From positions 7,366,001-7,430,000 of the forward strand of contig NZ_JAFBCK010000001.1 of assembly GCF_016907695.1 (NCBI RefSeq): a stretch of 64,000 bases of DNA, read 5' to 3'. This DNA comes from Actinokineospora baliensis. GTDB taxonomy: Bacteria; Actinomycetota; Actinomycetes; Mycobacteriales; Pseudonocardiaceae. Shown here in pieces: positions 18,674 to 28,394 of the stretch (its first letter is position 1; each line of letters begins with the position of its first letter). The translations under genes were made by a program, and so were the position numbers. The notes under the pieces were generated by a model. The model was given only the letters and a program-made list of their open reading frames with translations, searched no databases and had not been told where the DNA came from.

Positions 18674-19466
18674 CTTGCACCACCAACTTCCGCACGGCAC
18701 GCGACTGCGTCCAGTGACACGCGAGGAGCAAGAGCACTACCCAGACGACCTGGCTCAGGCACACCAAGAGCGCGTGCTCAGTGCCACCTCGCTCCACCGC
18801 GATGTCCAACGGAGCCTGGAGCAAAGACGGAAAGGGAGTAGCGACCCAGAGAATCGTGCTGAGCCACTCCGGCAGGACCGCCAAGGGGAAGTAGAGGCCG
18901 CTGGCGGCGCCGGAGACGAAGACCCAGAACATGGTCACCCCGCGGATGTCGAGCAACCAGAACGCCGACAGCCCGATCAAGTAGCGGCAGGCGAAGCAGA
19001 CGACAACCGCGAGCACGGTGGAGAGCGCGAACAGGGGGTAGGTCGCGAAGCTCTGCGGGACGTAGAAGTCGAAAGCCACCGCGCCCACCACGAGCGGGAC
19101 CGCGAACCTCGTCAGCAGGGCGAACCCGGCGCGGCCGATGTCGGTCCACAGGTAGGTCCACAGTGGATCCACGGGGCGCAGCAGATCGGCGACCACGTCA
19201 CCGGTGCGGACCCGCTCGGCCAGGTCCAGCATGGTCCACGAGTTCACCACCGCGAGCAGCCCCTGCCCCAGCCAGACGTAGCTGACCAACTGCGGCCCGC
19301 TGTACCCGGCCATGGCGCCGCCCGCCGCGTCGGCGACGCTGAGCATGATGTAGCAGCGCAGGAACCCGAACACGGTGTTGGTGAACGCCCCGGCGAACGT
19401 GGCCTGCCTATAGGTCGCGTGCCTACGGAACCCAGCCGCGACCAGCGCGACTTGGACACGCGCCAT
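18666..19466 (-). CDS. ABC-2 family exporter membrane protein (DUF990, COG4587)
   Basis: A 266-residue membrane protein with six hydrophobic segments, first in the exporter operon. It has the same family signature as its neighbour: FRRHATYRQATFAGAFTN at the N-terminus, then RVRTGDVVADLLRPVDPLW (the conserved loop RTGxxxxxLLRPVxP). The start is ATG 19466 with an AAGGAG ribosome site 7 bp upstream; a GTG one codon earlier is too close to the ribosome site. It forms a heterodimeric channel with the second permease. It is divergent from the PfkB kinase gene with 94 bp between, where promoters for both directions must lie. Confidence 0.9.
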   Translation of the reverse strand: MARVQVALVAAGFRRHATYRQATFAGAFTNTVFGFLRCYIMLSVADAAGGAMAGYSGPQLVSYVWLGQGLLAVVNSWTMLDLAERVRTGDVVADLLRPVDPLWTYLWTDIGRAGFALLTRFAVPLVVGAVAFDFYVPQSFATYPLFALSTVLAVVVCFACRYLIGLSAFWLLDIRGVTMFWVFVSGAASGLYFPLAVLPEWLSTILWVATPFPSLLQAPLDIAVERGGTEHALLVCLSQVVWVVLLLLACHWTQSRAVRKLVVQGG

Positions 19467-19560
19467 CACGAGTCTCCTTAGAGGGCGATTACCGCAGAGT
19501 GGCGGGTGTGCTTCTTACCGTATCGTCCGATGGCGGCGCGACTCGGTTTCGGAGGTACCT

Positions 19561-20406
19561 GTGAGCGTGGTTGTCGTTGGGGACACAGCGCTGGATGTCG
19601 TAACCCGGCATTCCACCCCTATCGCCTGGGGAGACGACACCCTCGCCACCACCACGCTGCGCCCGGGAGGTGCGGGTGCCAACGCCGCCGCGTGGCTGGC
19701 GCACCTCGGAGAACCGGTGACCCTGGTGTCCCGTGTCGGTGAAGACGCCGCAGCGGCCCAAGTGCGCGACGACCTCACCCGAAGGGGCGTGCGGTGCGTG
19801 TTCGCGGTGGACCCGTCGGCAGCGACGGGATGCGTTGTCGTGCTCGTGGACAACACCGGCCAACGGACGATGTTCCCGGATAGAGGCGCGAACGCCCTTA
19901 TCCGCCGGGCAGACCTGCCGCCGCTAGAGCAAGCGAAGCACCTGCACTTGTCCGGCTACGTGCTCTTGGACGCCGCTACCAGGCAAGCCGGTATCGACAT
20001 CTTGGCCATAGCGCGCAAGACAGGCCTTACGACTTCGGTGGACCCACAATCGGCCGCGCTGATCGACGACACATTTGTGACAGCGCTTGAAGGAGTGGAC
20101 GTACTTCTTCCGAACCACGACGAATACCTGGCTCTAGGCGGTCCCAAGGTTCTCGACTACGTAGGCGCCGCCGCGGTGACCCATGGCCAACACGGGGCGT
20201 ACTGGGTCGACCGCGATGGGGTGGTCGAAGAACCCGCGCTGCCAACGGAGTGCGTCGACACCACCGGCGCCGGGGACGCGTTCAACGCGGGAGCACTACG
20301 CGCCTGGCTGGCGGGCGCGACGCCGCGTGATGTGCTGCGCGCCGGGGTGGCGGCAGGCGCGGCGGCGGTCAGCCAGGTGGGGGCACAGCCCGTCAGCCGT
20401 CGATGA
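19561..20406 (+). CDS. PfkB family carbohydrate kinase, probable pseudouridine kinase
   Basis: A 281-residue ribokinase-fold enzyme. The N-terminal VVGDTALDVV strand, the GGAGANAAAWLAHLG motif (PfkB signature 1) and the C-terminal DTTGAGDAFNAG (signature 2, anion hole and catalytic aspartate) are all intact. The length is a little short (most members have 290-320). Being the nearest PfkB gene to psuG, it is probably the pseudouridine kinase that makes pseudouridine 5'-phosphate for PsuG; other sugars cannot be excluded from sequence. GTG 19561 has a GGAGG ribosome site. Codons 19880-20150 are less GC-rich than the ends. Its last 14 bp overlap the convergent DUF3099 gene. Confidence 0.85.
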   Translation: MSVVVVGDTALDVVTRHSTPIAWGDDTLATTTLRPGGAGANAAAWLAHLGEPVTLVSRVGEDAAAAQVRDDLTRRGVRCVFAVDPSAATGCVVVLVDNTGQRTMFPDRGANALIRRADLPPLEQAKHLHLSGYVLLDAATRQAGIDILAIARKTGLTTSVDPQSAALIDDTFVTALEGVDVLLPNHDEYLALGGPKVLDYVGAAAVTHGQHGAYWVDRDGVVEEPALPTECVDTTGAGDAFNAGALRAWLAGATPRDVLRAGVAAGAAAVSQVGAQPVSRR

Positions 20407-20707
20407 CCCCGCGGTCGGCGGACTCGATGGCCTTCGCGTCGCGCTGGTAGCGGTTGACCTTCTCCACCTTGCGCGGCGGCCGGTCGTTGGCGATGAGCAC
20501 CGCCATCCACGGCAACGGGATCGACAGCGCCACGAACCCCAGCGCCAGCCACCAGACCTGGTAGGTGAGCCCGGCCAGCAGCAGGCACGGGATGCGCAGA
20601 CCCATCATGATCATGTACTTGCGCTTGCGCGCGGCGAACTGGTCCTCGTACGACGGCGCGGCCTCGGTGATCAGAACCGGGGTGTCGTCCCGCTCGGAGC
20701 CCTTCAC
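20393..20707 (-). CDS. DUF3099 family membrane protein
   Basis: A 104-residue protein with the DUF3099 core: a polar N-terminus, then the RKRKYMIMMGLRIPCLLLAGL segment entering a first membrane helix and a second helix ending at PLPWMAVLIAND, followed by a charged tail (RPPRKVEKVNRY). The two-helix topology puts both ends in the cytosol. GTG 20707 is chosen because GGAGG lies 7 bp upstream and the protein then matches the family length. The family is common in actinobacteria, frequently close to sigB and dtd as here, but no function is established. Confidence 0.88.
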   Translation of the reverse strand: MKGSERDDTPVLITEAAPSYEDQFAARKRKYMIMMGLRIPCLLLAGLTYQVWWLALGFVALSIPLPWMAVLIANDRPPRKVEKVNRYQRDAKAIESADRGVIDG

Positions 20708-20809
20708 GACACCACCTCCGCACACCATCCTCTCACCTCCGACCGCCTGTTGCGCCATCTGGGTAGACCTGGATCGGGAAACCCCGGGTTGCCGGTAAGA
20801 AGATGGTTT

Positions 20810-21313
20810 ATGACTGGATTCGCGGTCGAGGGATTCGGGGCGTCGACCCGACACCGCATGGCCGAGGCCAACCTGGTCCGCCACCTCACCGAACCGTGCA
20901 GGGTGTTGGACGTGGCTGGCGGCCGCGGCGAGGACGGCGTGCCAATGGCCGCGCTGGGCCACGAGGTGACCATCCTCGACCCGGCGGGCGCGATGCTCGC
21001 GGACGCGCTGGCGCACGCTTACGCGCGCGGGGTGACCGTGCGGGTAGCGCAGGCGGGCGCCGAGGACGCGCCAGACCTATTCCACGCGGGCGACTTCGAC
21101 GTCGTGCTGTGCCACGAGTTGCTGCATTTCGCCGAGGACCCGGTCGCGCTGTTGCGCGCCGTGACCGCCCCACTGCGCCCTGGCGGCCTGCTATCGCTGC
21201 TGGGCCCACTGCCGACGGCCGGACAAGCCCGCGACGCGGCGACATCGCTCGGCGCCGAGATCATCGCCCGCTACCGCCTCCCCGGCCACTTCCACCTCAT
21301 CACCCGCGTCTGA
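20810..21313 (+). CDS. Short SAM-dependent methyltransferase
   Basis: A 167-residue class I methyltransferase. Motif I is VLDVAGGRGEDG, the acidic residue ending strand 2 is in VTILDPAG, and strand 4 is FDVVLCHELLHF. The enzyme is shorter than most relatives (about 220-260 residues in CmoM/SmtA-like proteins): only one strand-helix unit follows motif IV and the usual C-terminal beta-hairpin seems absent, as the chain ends at FHLITRV. It could be functional or C-terminally truncated; the DNA immediately downstream is decayed gene sequence, which makes truncation plausible. The substrate is unknown. ATG 20810 lies after a weak AAGAAG ribosome site. Confidence 0.75.
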   Translation: MTGFAVEGFGASTRHRMAEANLVRHLTEPCRVLDVAGGRGEDGVPMAALGHEVTILDPAGAMLADALAHAYARGVTVRVAQAGAEDAPDLFHAGDFDVVLCHELLHFAEDPVALLRAVTAPLRPGGLLSLLGPLPTAGQARDAATSLGAEIIARYRLPGHFHLITRV

Positions 21314-21339
21314 ACCACTGATCCCTGTGGACAACTCCG

Positions 21340-21840
21340 CGCGCGGTGCCCACGAGATCTGAGACCCTGCAGGCAGCAGGTGCCGCTGAAGCGGCTGCGG
21401 CTGCGGCGCGCGAGGTGGCGGCGTCGAGCCACTTGACGGGTCTGGACAACGCCGCGCGGGCCGCCGACGCCGTGCTGGAGGGGCCGCGCGACCAACGCGG
21501 GTGCAGACCGCGCCGGTCATGCGGTAGGGGACGAGGTGCTGCGGGCCAAACTGCTGCGGACTGGCGCTGCGCTGGGCGAGGGGCACTCCGGTGGTCATCG
21601 GTTCGCGCGCGGCCGACCGGGCAGAAGCGGCCGCCGCAGAGCCGACGACCGTCGAGCACGTGGCGAGTCTGGACAACGCCAGGTGTGCCGCACACGCCGA
21701 CGTCGCGCTGGGGGCTGCGCGACCAGCTCGCAGGCAGGGTCGTCATCGATTGCGCCAACCTGGCCCGGGTCGAGCCCCCTTGCCGGTCATGCGGTGGGGG
21801 ACGGGGTACGGGGTGGCCGGGCGGTGGCGTGCGAGCATTC
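21340..21840 (+). pseudogene. Decayed tandem copies of an NADPH:F420 reductase-like gene
   Basis: No intact reading frame covers this stretch, but fragments in different frames resemble the NADP-binding F420 reductase family: LRWARGTPVVIGSRAADRAE (about 21567-21626), then a SLDNARCAAHADVAL-type segment, then, after a frameshift, LRDQLAGRVVIDCANLA (near 21714-21764). An earlier related copy covers 21358-21530. Matching blocks recur at 21440/21667 (GTCTGGACAACGCC), 21486/21717 (GCGCGACCA) and 21512/21782 (GCCGGTCATGCGGT), so the region is an old tandem duplication with a roughly 40-bp indel. It lies between two methyltransferase genes. Alternative: non-coding repeats with chance similarity, but the order of the matching fragments argues against that. 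Confidence 0.55.
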
Positions 21841-21844
21841 GGGG

Positions 21845-23341
21845 GTGCTTCCCCACTTCTCGGACGAGTTCTGCGCGCGCTTGGCTGAGGCGCTTCAGGC
21901 GGTCGGCTACGACGCGGACGGGGTGGTGGCGGCGCTGGGCGACCAGGCGCACGCCGCGCTCGGCCGGGGCGAGCCGGAGCCCGCGCGCCGCCGCGCCGCC
22001 GACGGCGGGCCGTTGGCCACGCTCATCCGGATGTTCCTGGTCGGCGACCAGGTCCCGGTCGCGGCGGTCCGGTCCGCGCTGGGCGGGGTCGACCTGGCCG
22101 ACGCCGTGGCCGCCGGGTTGGTGGAGTGCTCCGGCGACACCGCGCGCGCCGGGCTCGACCTGCGCCCCTACGGCGACGACACCGGCTCGTGGTGGGTGGT
22201 GGCCGACCTCGACGCCGAGCAGGCGGGCCGCCCGGTGGGCACCGACCACGTCCTCGGCATCGGGCACGCGTCGCTCAGCCTGGCGCGGGCCACCGTGCGC
22301 AGGCCGGTCGGCTCGCTCCTCGACCTGGGCACCGGCTGCGGGGTGCAGGCGCTGCACGCGAGCAGGCACGCCCAGCGGATCACCGCGACCGACCTGTCCG
22401 CGCGTTGCCTGGCGCTGGCGTCGGCGACGTTCCGGCTCAACGGGTTGGACGTGGAGACCGCGCGCGGGTCCTGGTTCGAGCCGGTCGCCGGGCGGCGGTT
22501 CGACCAGGTGGTGTGCAACCCGCCGTTCGTGGTCGGCCCGCCGAGGGTGGACTACACCTACCGCGACTCGGGGCTCGCCGGTGACGACGCGAGCGCCCTC
22601 GTCGTGCGCGGGCTCCCGGACGTGCTCGCGCCCGGCGGCGTCGGGCAGCTGCTGGCGTCGTGGCTGCACCGGCGCGGCGAGGACTGGGCTGAGCGGGTCA
22701 CCGGCTGGCTGCCCGACGAGGGAATCGACGCCTGGTTCGTCCAGCGGGACGTGGCCGAGCCCGCGATGTACGTGGGCACCTGGCTGCGCGACGCCGGGAT
22801 CGATCCGCGCTCGGCGGAGGGCTCCGCGAAGGCGGCGGCCTGGCTGGATTGGTTCGAGGACAACGACGTGGTCGGCGTCGGGTTCGGTTTCGTCACGCTG
22901 CGCGCGACCGACACCGACACCGAGGTCGCCTGCGAGGACCTGCGGCACGCCTTCGACGACCCGCTGGGGCCGGAGGCAGGCGGCTGGCTGGACCGGGTCG
23001 CCTGGCTGCGGGCCAACGCCGACCCCGCGCGGCTGGTCGGCACCCGGTTCACCGTCTCCCCCACCGTCGTACTGGAGCGGGTCGCGGAACCGACCGGGGA
23101 CGGGTGGCGGGAGCTGGTGCGCAGGCTGCACCGCACCGACGGCCCCGGGTGGCAGCAGGAAACCGACGAACTGGTCACCGCGCTGCTCGCGGGCTGCCAG
23201 GGCCACCTGCCGCTGGGGGACCTGCTGAGCCTGGTGGCAGCGGGCAACGGGTTGCCGGCGGACGCGGTCGTCCAGGCGGCGCTGCCCGTCGTGGCCGACC
23301 TCGTGACGCACGGAATGCTGCTGCCGGAGGGAATCGCGTGA
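21845..23341 (+). CDS. DUF7059 domain methyltransferase (HemK-like)
   Basis: A 498-residue protein with an N-terminal helical DUF7059-type domain (residues 1-150, DEFCARLAEAL onward), a central class I methyltransferase domain with motif I LLDLGTGCGVQALHAS (about residue 160) and motif IV NPPFVV (about residue 220), and a C-terminal winged region. The NPPF tetrad is the hallmark of N-methyltransferases that modify glutamine, adenine or guanine amino groups, as in PrmC/HemK and RsmC. Proteins of this architecture are conserved in actinobacteria and often annotated as transferase or rRNA methyltransferase; the target is unknown. GTG 21845 gives the family N-terminus; the longer open frame upstream is in decayed DNA. 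dtd follows at 40 bp. Confidence 0.88.
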   Translation: MLPHFSDEFCARLAEALQAVGYDADGVVAALGDQAHAALGRGEPEPARRRAADGGPLATLIRMFLVGDQVPVAAVRSALGGVDLADAVAAGLVECSGDTARAGLDLRPYGDDTGSWWVVADLDAEQAGRPVGTDHVLGIGHASLSLARATVRRPVGSLLDLGTGCGVQALHASRHAQRITATDLSARCLALASATFRLNGLDVETARGSWFEPVAGRRFDQVVCNPPFVVGPPRVDYTYRDSGLAGDDASALVVRGLPDVLAPGGVGQLLASWLHRRGEDWAERVTGWLPDEGIDAWFVQRDVAEPAMYVGTWLRDAGIDPRSAEGSAKAAAWLDWFEDNDVVGVGFGFVTLRATDTDTEVACEDLRHAFDDPLGPEAGGWLDRVAWLRANADPARLVGTRFTVSPTVVLERVAEPTGDGWRELVRRLHRTDGPGWQQETDELVTALLAGCQGHLPLGDLLSLVAAGNGLPADAVVQAALPVVADLVTHGMLLPEGIA

Positions 23342-23381
23342 GGCGACCGGACCGGAGTCCGCTCTCTGCGGGGGCGCGCGG

Positions 23382-23807
23382 GTGAGGGCCGTGGTCGCCA
23401 GGGTCAGCCGGGCGAGGGTGGTCGTCGAGCAGGAGACGGTCGGCGAGATCACCGAGCCCGGGTTGCTGGTGCTGCTCGGGGTGCACGTGGACGACACGGC
23501 CGACACCGCGGTGGCGATGGCCCGCAAACTGCACGAACTGCGGGTGCTGCGCGACGAGCAGTCCTGCGCGACCACCGGCTCACCACTACTCGTGGTGAGT
23601 CAGTTCACACTCTACGGCGACACCCGGAAGGGGCGACGACCGTCGTGGACCGCGGCCGCCCGACCGGAGCACGCACGACCGCTGGTGGACGCGACGATCG
23701 CCGAGTTGCGCGCGCGAGGTGCCGTGGTGGCCACCGGCAGGTTCGGCGCCACCATGGCGGTGGAGAGCGTCAACGAGGGGCCGTTCACCGTTCTGATTGA
23801 CCTCTGA
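23382..23807 (+). CDS. dtd: D-aminoacyl-tRNA deacylase
   Basis: A 141-residue homodimeric enzyme that hydrolyses D-aminoacyl-tRNA (and Gly-tRNA-Ala), protecting translation from D-amino acids. It has the family motif SQFTLYGD (active-site threonine region) and the cross-subunit C-terminal motif, here VNEGPFT where many have NxGPVT. N-terminal MRAVVARVSRARV is typical. The length is normal (about 140-150). GTG 23382 follows GGGTGAGG-like sequence. It probably shares a transcript with the methyltransferase 40 bp upstream; synteny dtd next to sigB is common in related actinobacteria. Confidence 0.95.
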   Translation: MRAVVARVSRARVVVEQETVGEITEPGLLVLLGVHVDDTADTAVAMARKLHELRVLRDEQSCATTGSPLLVVSQFTLYGDTRKGRRPSWTAAARPEHARPLVDATIAELRARGAVVATGRFGATMAVESVNEGPFTVLIDL

Positions 23808-24012
23808 CCCGGGACATACCGCACTGACCGTCGCCGTGAGACGGTCGCGCTAACCCAGACGGTTGACGCGACCTTCCGCCCAAAGGTTGATGTGACACCG
23901 GTTCCCGCACTGCCACCGTGGGCCGTGACCGGCACCCGACTTCTCAGCGAAACCTCAGGCAAACCTGAACAACGCGCGAGCACCCGGTGACGTCATCACA
24001 GTGGGAGGGCAC

Positions 24013-24041
24013 GGGAACGAATCCACCCCCCGCCACGTTTG
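24013..24041 (+). promoter_or_regulatory. ECF-type promoter (SigE-like) of sigB
   Basis: GGGAAC (24013-24018) followed after 17 bp by CGTTTG (24036-24041), 35 bp before the sigB start codon. This matches the stress promoter pattern GGAAC-N16-18-CGTT used by mycobacterial SigE/SigH, and sigB of Mycobacterium tuberculosis is itself transcribed from such a promoter. The rest of 23808-24075 contains TTGACG and TTGATG boxes without convincing -10 partners. Confidence 0.6.
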
Positions 24042-24075
24042 ACAGGCAGAACCACCTACAGGGGGAGGGAGCACC

Positions 24076-25050
24076 ATGACGGTCCCGCAGCAGCGTGAGC
24101 CGGGAGAGCTCACCTATGAGGCCGACCTCGACGCGCAGGGGCCCGCGGCCGACTTGGTGCGCGTCTACCTCAACGGGATCGGGCGCACCGCGCTGCTCAC
24201 CGCGGCCCAGGAGGTGGAACTGGCCAAGCGCATCGAGGCGGGGGTCTTCGCGCAGCACATGCTGGAAACCTCCCCGGCGCTCTCGCCAGCGCGCCGCGCC
24301 GAGCTGCGCGCGCTGATCGCCGACGGGCACGTGGCCAAGAACCACCTGCTGGAGGCGAACCTGCGCCTGGTGGTGTCGCTGGCCAAGCGCTACACCGGCC
24401 GCGGCATGCCGCTGCTGGACCTGATCCAGGAGGGGAACCTGGGTCTGATCCGCGCGGTGGAGAAGTTCGACTACACCAAGGGTTTCAAGTTCTCCACGTA
24501 CGCGACGTGGTGGATCCGCCAGGCGATCACCAGGGGCATGGCCGACCAGGGCCGCACCATCCGGCTGCCGGTCCACCTGGTGGAGCAGGTGAACAAGCTG
24601 GCCAGGATCAAGCGCGACCTGCACCAGCAGCTCGGCCGCGAGGCCACCAAGGACGAGCTGGCCAAGGAGGCGGGGCTGACCCCGCAGAAGGTCGCCGACC
24701 TGCTCGACCACGCCCGCGACCCGGTGAGCCTGGACATGCCGGTCGGCGCGGAGGAGGACGCCCCGCTCGGCGACTTCATCGAGGACGGCGAGGCCACCGA
24801 CGCCGAGAGCGCGGTCATCTCCGGGCTGCTGCAGGACGACATGCGCCGCGTGCTGGCCACCCTCGACGAGCGCGAGCAGTCGGTCATCCGGCTGCGCTAC
24901 GGCCTCGACGACGGGCAGCCGCGCACGCTGGACCAGATCGGCAAGCGCTTCGGCCTCTCCCGCGAGCGGGTCCGCCAGATCGAGCGCGAGGTCATGTCCA
25001 AGCTGCGCCAGGGCGAGCGGGCGGAGAAGCTGCGCGCGTACGCCAGCTGA
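24076..25050 (+). CDS. sigB: Principal-like sigma factor SigB
   Basis: A 324-residue group 2 sigma factor, close in length to mycobacterial SigB (323). It lacks the acidic N-terminal extension of SigA and starts at region 1.2 ([13 protein letters not shown]), followed by LLDLIQEGN (2.1), [10 protein letters not shown] (2.4), and [13 protein letters not shown] (4.2). In relatives SigB controls the general stress and stationary-phase response. The ATG follows GGGGGAGGGAGC, a strong ribosome site. An ECF-type promoter lies upstream, so another stress sigma factor probably turns it on. Its central part is almost identical in DNA sequence to sigA, including silent positions. It ends 164 bp before the terminator shared with the XRE gene. 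Confidence 0.95.
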   Translation: MTVPQQREPGELTYEADLDAQGPAADLVRVYLNGIGRTALLTAAQEVELAKRIEAGVFAQHMLETSPALSPARRAELRALIADGHVAKNHLLEANLRLVVSLAKRYTGRGMPLLDLIQEGNLGLIRAVEKFDYTKGFKFSTYATWWIRQAITRGMADQGRTIRLPVHLVEQVNKLARIKRDLHQQLGREATKDELAKEAGLTPQKVADLLDHARDPVSLDMPVGAEEDAPLGDFIEDGEATDAESAVISGLLQDDMRRVLATLDEREQSVIRLRYGLDDGQPRTLDQIGKRFGLSRERVRQIEREVMSKLRQGERAEKLRAYAS

Positions 25051-25213
25051 ACCCCGCGCGAACCCCGGACCGACCGGATCGAGACATCACACGGATAGCG
25101 GCGTTGACATGTGACGCGAGTCACGGCAGCGTTGTCAGCACGCACTCCGCACACCACGCGGCGCCGGAACTCGATACTGGAGTCCTCCGCCGCCCGCGAC
25201 GGGAGGTCGGGAC

Positions 25214-25233
25214 GGCCGGGGGCCGCCCCGGCC
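25214..25233. terminator. Hairpin terminator between sigB and XRE gene
   Basis: A perfect 8-bp GC stem (GGCCGGGG at 25214-25221, CCCCGGCC at 25226-25233) with a 4-nt loop, 26 bp from the XRE stop codon and 164 bp beyond sigB. It can serve both convergent genes. Confidence 0.6.
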
Positions 25234-25258
25234 TTCCGGCGTGCGCGCGACCAGCCCG

Positions 25259-25672
25259 CTAGTCGCGGCCCTCGCGGCGGCGCACGTCCACGGTGGTCAC
25301 CTCGGCGTCGCCGAGCAGCCCGTCGATGAGCTGGCCGAGCATCTGCTTGATCTCGGCCACCCGGTAGTCCAGCGCGTCGAGCCTGCCCGCGATGTCGGCG
25401 TCGGAGCGGATGGCGGGTTCGCCCAGCGGCTGCGGTTCGCGGTTCTGCGCGATGTGCCGCAGGTGTTCCGGGTGCAGCCCCAACGCCTCCGAGAGCGCGC
25501 GCAGGACGTGGTCGGACCGGGTGCGCCGCTTCGTGTTGTTCTGCAGTTCGGCGACGACCGCTTTCGAGATGCCGGATTTGTCGATGAGCGCGGCCTGGTT
25601 CATTTCCCGCTCGTCCATCCGCCGCTTGATCTCGCGCGACACGGCGTCCCAGTCACCAACAACGCCAGCCAC
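25259..25672 (-). CDS. XRE-family helix-turn-helix regulator
   Basis: A 137-residue protein with an N-terminal lambda-repressor-type HTH (residues 10-75; MNQAALIDKSGISKAVVAELQNN contains the recognition helix) and a C-terminal heptad-like segment (residues 95-125, DIAGRLDALDYRVAEIKQML) that probably dimerises as a coiled coil. No ligand domain is visible. GTG 25672 is chosen for its GGAGGAG ribosome site 4 bp upstream; the extension to 25732 lies in AT-rich promoter DNA. This type is frequent and multi-copy in Pseudonocardiales; target genes are unknown. Upstream DNA (25690-25800) is AT-rich with an 8-bp direct repeat, a candidate self-binding site. Confidence 0.85.
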   Translation of the reverse strand: MAGVVGDWDAVSREIKRRMDEREMNQAALIDKSGISKAVVAELQNNTKRRTRSDHVLRALSEALGLHPEHLRHIAQNREPQPLGEPAIRSDADIAGRLDALDYRVAEIKQMLGQLIDGLLGDAEVTTVDVRRREGRD

Positions 25673-25942
25673 GTGTCTCCTCCGCGCTCGGCACACCGAA
25701 AGCAAAGAATAGCCGCTCGGCATTTCCGACAAGCAGGGCAGCAGCGCTGGATAAAAGCATTCCGATCACTCGGATAAAAACATCCTATGAATGTCTGAAA
25801 ATAGCCGACAACGAAGTCCGCGCCCGGTATCGCGCCGCACCGGGCGCGGCGTGGCCAGGACCACGCGCCGAGCACCCCGCCCGACCCCGCGCCGAGGGGT
25901 ACGTTCTGCTGATCCGGACGCGTGCAAGGGAGCCCGCTCATC
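25673..25942. promoter_or_regulatory. AT-rich divergent promoter region between XRE gene and fumarase
   Basis: About 110 bp (25690-25800) is strikingly AT-rich for this genome. GGATAAAA occurs at 25749-25756 and again at 25772-25779 (23 bp apart, about two helical turns), and CCGATCACTCGG between them is a near palindrome. This is a plausible binding region for the XRE protein, with promoters for both flanking genes. Confidence 0.4.
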
Positions 25943-27604
<1,662 letters not shown>

Positions 27605-27637
27605 TCCGGTTCCTGCCGAGGAGCTAGCGGCTTTTGG

Positions 27638-27671
27638 GGTCGGGGCAGACGACAGGGTGACTGCCCCGACC
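27638..27671 (+). terminator. Terminator after fumarase gene
   Basis: GGTCGGGGCAG (27638-27648) pairs with CTGCCCCGACC (27661-27671) across a 12-nt loop, 34 bp after the stop codon. Confidence 0.7.
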
Positions 27672-27714
27672 TCGGGGACGTGCTGTGCGGTGGTGCCGGG
27701 ACGGGTGGCCGGGG

Positions 27715-28266
27715 TCAGGGGCCGGTGACGACCTCGACGGTCCGCTCGCCGACGGGCTGGTCGAGCGGGACCTCGACCGGGCGCGGGGTGAGCACCATGG
27801 CGCACATCTTGCCGCCCTCGGTGCCGCCCTGCGGCGAGGTCATCGGGGTCAGCGACACCTTCACCACGGCCTCGGTGGACTCCAGGACCTGGGCGTCGAC
27901 GCCTGCGCAGGAGTCGCTGGCCATGCCGACGAGCTGCAGGGACTTGCCGTCCTCGGAGGCCCACACGCGGCGTTCCTTGTAGTCGGCCGGGAGGGCCTTG
28001 GCGTTGACCTGCTTGGCGGGCAGTTCCTTGAAGCCCGCGGGAACGGCCACCTTGCCGTCCGGGGCGATGGTGACCTGCGGGACCTGCGGCTTGGTCGGCG
28101 CGGGGCCGGTCTGCGGGGGCTGCGAGCCCTCGGTGCTGGGTGCGGCCGAGGCGGGCTGGGTGGTACCCGACGCGGGCGCCTGGTCGGCCTGGTCGGCCGC
28201 GCCGCCGCAGCCCGCGAGCACGAGCAGGGCCAGGGCCGCGACAGCCGTGGACAGAGTGGTCTTCAT
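27715..28266 (-). CDS. Small secreted lipoprotein A (paralogue of next gene)
   Basis: A 183-residue lipoprotein with signal peptide and lipobox LVLAGC near residues 15-20. Residues 22-60 are a low-complexity Gln/Ala/Pro/Ser/Thr linker; the rest is a compact domain of about 125 residues (VTIAPDGKVAVPAGFK to the C-terminus) with two cysteines, in SCAGVD and KMCAM, that could form a disulfide. The C-terminal motif LDQPVGERTVEVV recurs as LEKPLGERKVVL in the next gene, and both proteins share the layout signal-linker-domain with two Cys. I do not recognise a characterised family. Upstream is a GCAACC-N17-CGTCCT promoter with almost no leader, shared with the paralogue. Confidence 0.8.
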   Translation of the reverse strand: MKTTLSTAVAALALLVLAGCGGAADQADQAPASGTTQPASAAPSTEGSQPPQTGPAPTKPQVPQVTIAPDGKVAVPAGFKELPAKQVNAKALPADYKERRVWASEDGKSLQLVGMASDSCAGVDAQVLESTEAVVKVSLTPMTSPQGGTEGGKMCAMVLTPRPVEVPLDQPVGERTVEVVTGP

Positions 28267-28272
28267 AGTCCC

Positions 28273-28301
28273 AGGACGGTAGCGGACACCGTCGCGGTTG
28301 C
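28273..28301 (-). promoter_or_regulatory. ECF-type promoter of lipoprotein A
   Basis: On the minus strand GCAACC (28301-28296) is followed after exactly 17 bp by CGTCCT (28278-28273), which ends 6 bp before the ATG. The paralogous gene has the same two hexamers with the same spacing and the same distance to ATG, so transcription probably starts at or next to the start codon (leaderless mRNA). Confidence 0.6.
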
Positions 28302-28319
28302 ACGCCACGCGCGGCGGCG

Positions 28320-28349
28320 CCCCGGTCGGCGGGGCAATGCCGACCGGGG
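28320..28349 (-). terminator. Hairpin terminator after lipoprotein B
   Basis: A perfect 11-bp stem (CCCCGGTCGGC at 28320-28330, complement at 28339-28349) with an 8-nt loop, 45 bp downstream of the lipoprotein B stop codon on the minus strand. It separates the transcripts of the two paralogous lipoprotein genes. Confidence 0.65.
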
Positions 28350-28394
28350 CACCCGGGGGAGGATGTTCGGTGTATGTGGTCCGGGTAAAGGGGT

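Noticed and set aside
25104..25124. TTGACA followed by GTGAC-GCGA-GTCAC as a promoter
   Set aside because: No -10 box at 16-18 bp and no plus-strand gene downstream, only the terminator and the convergent XRE gene. Perhaps an operator but unsupported.
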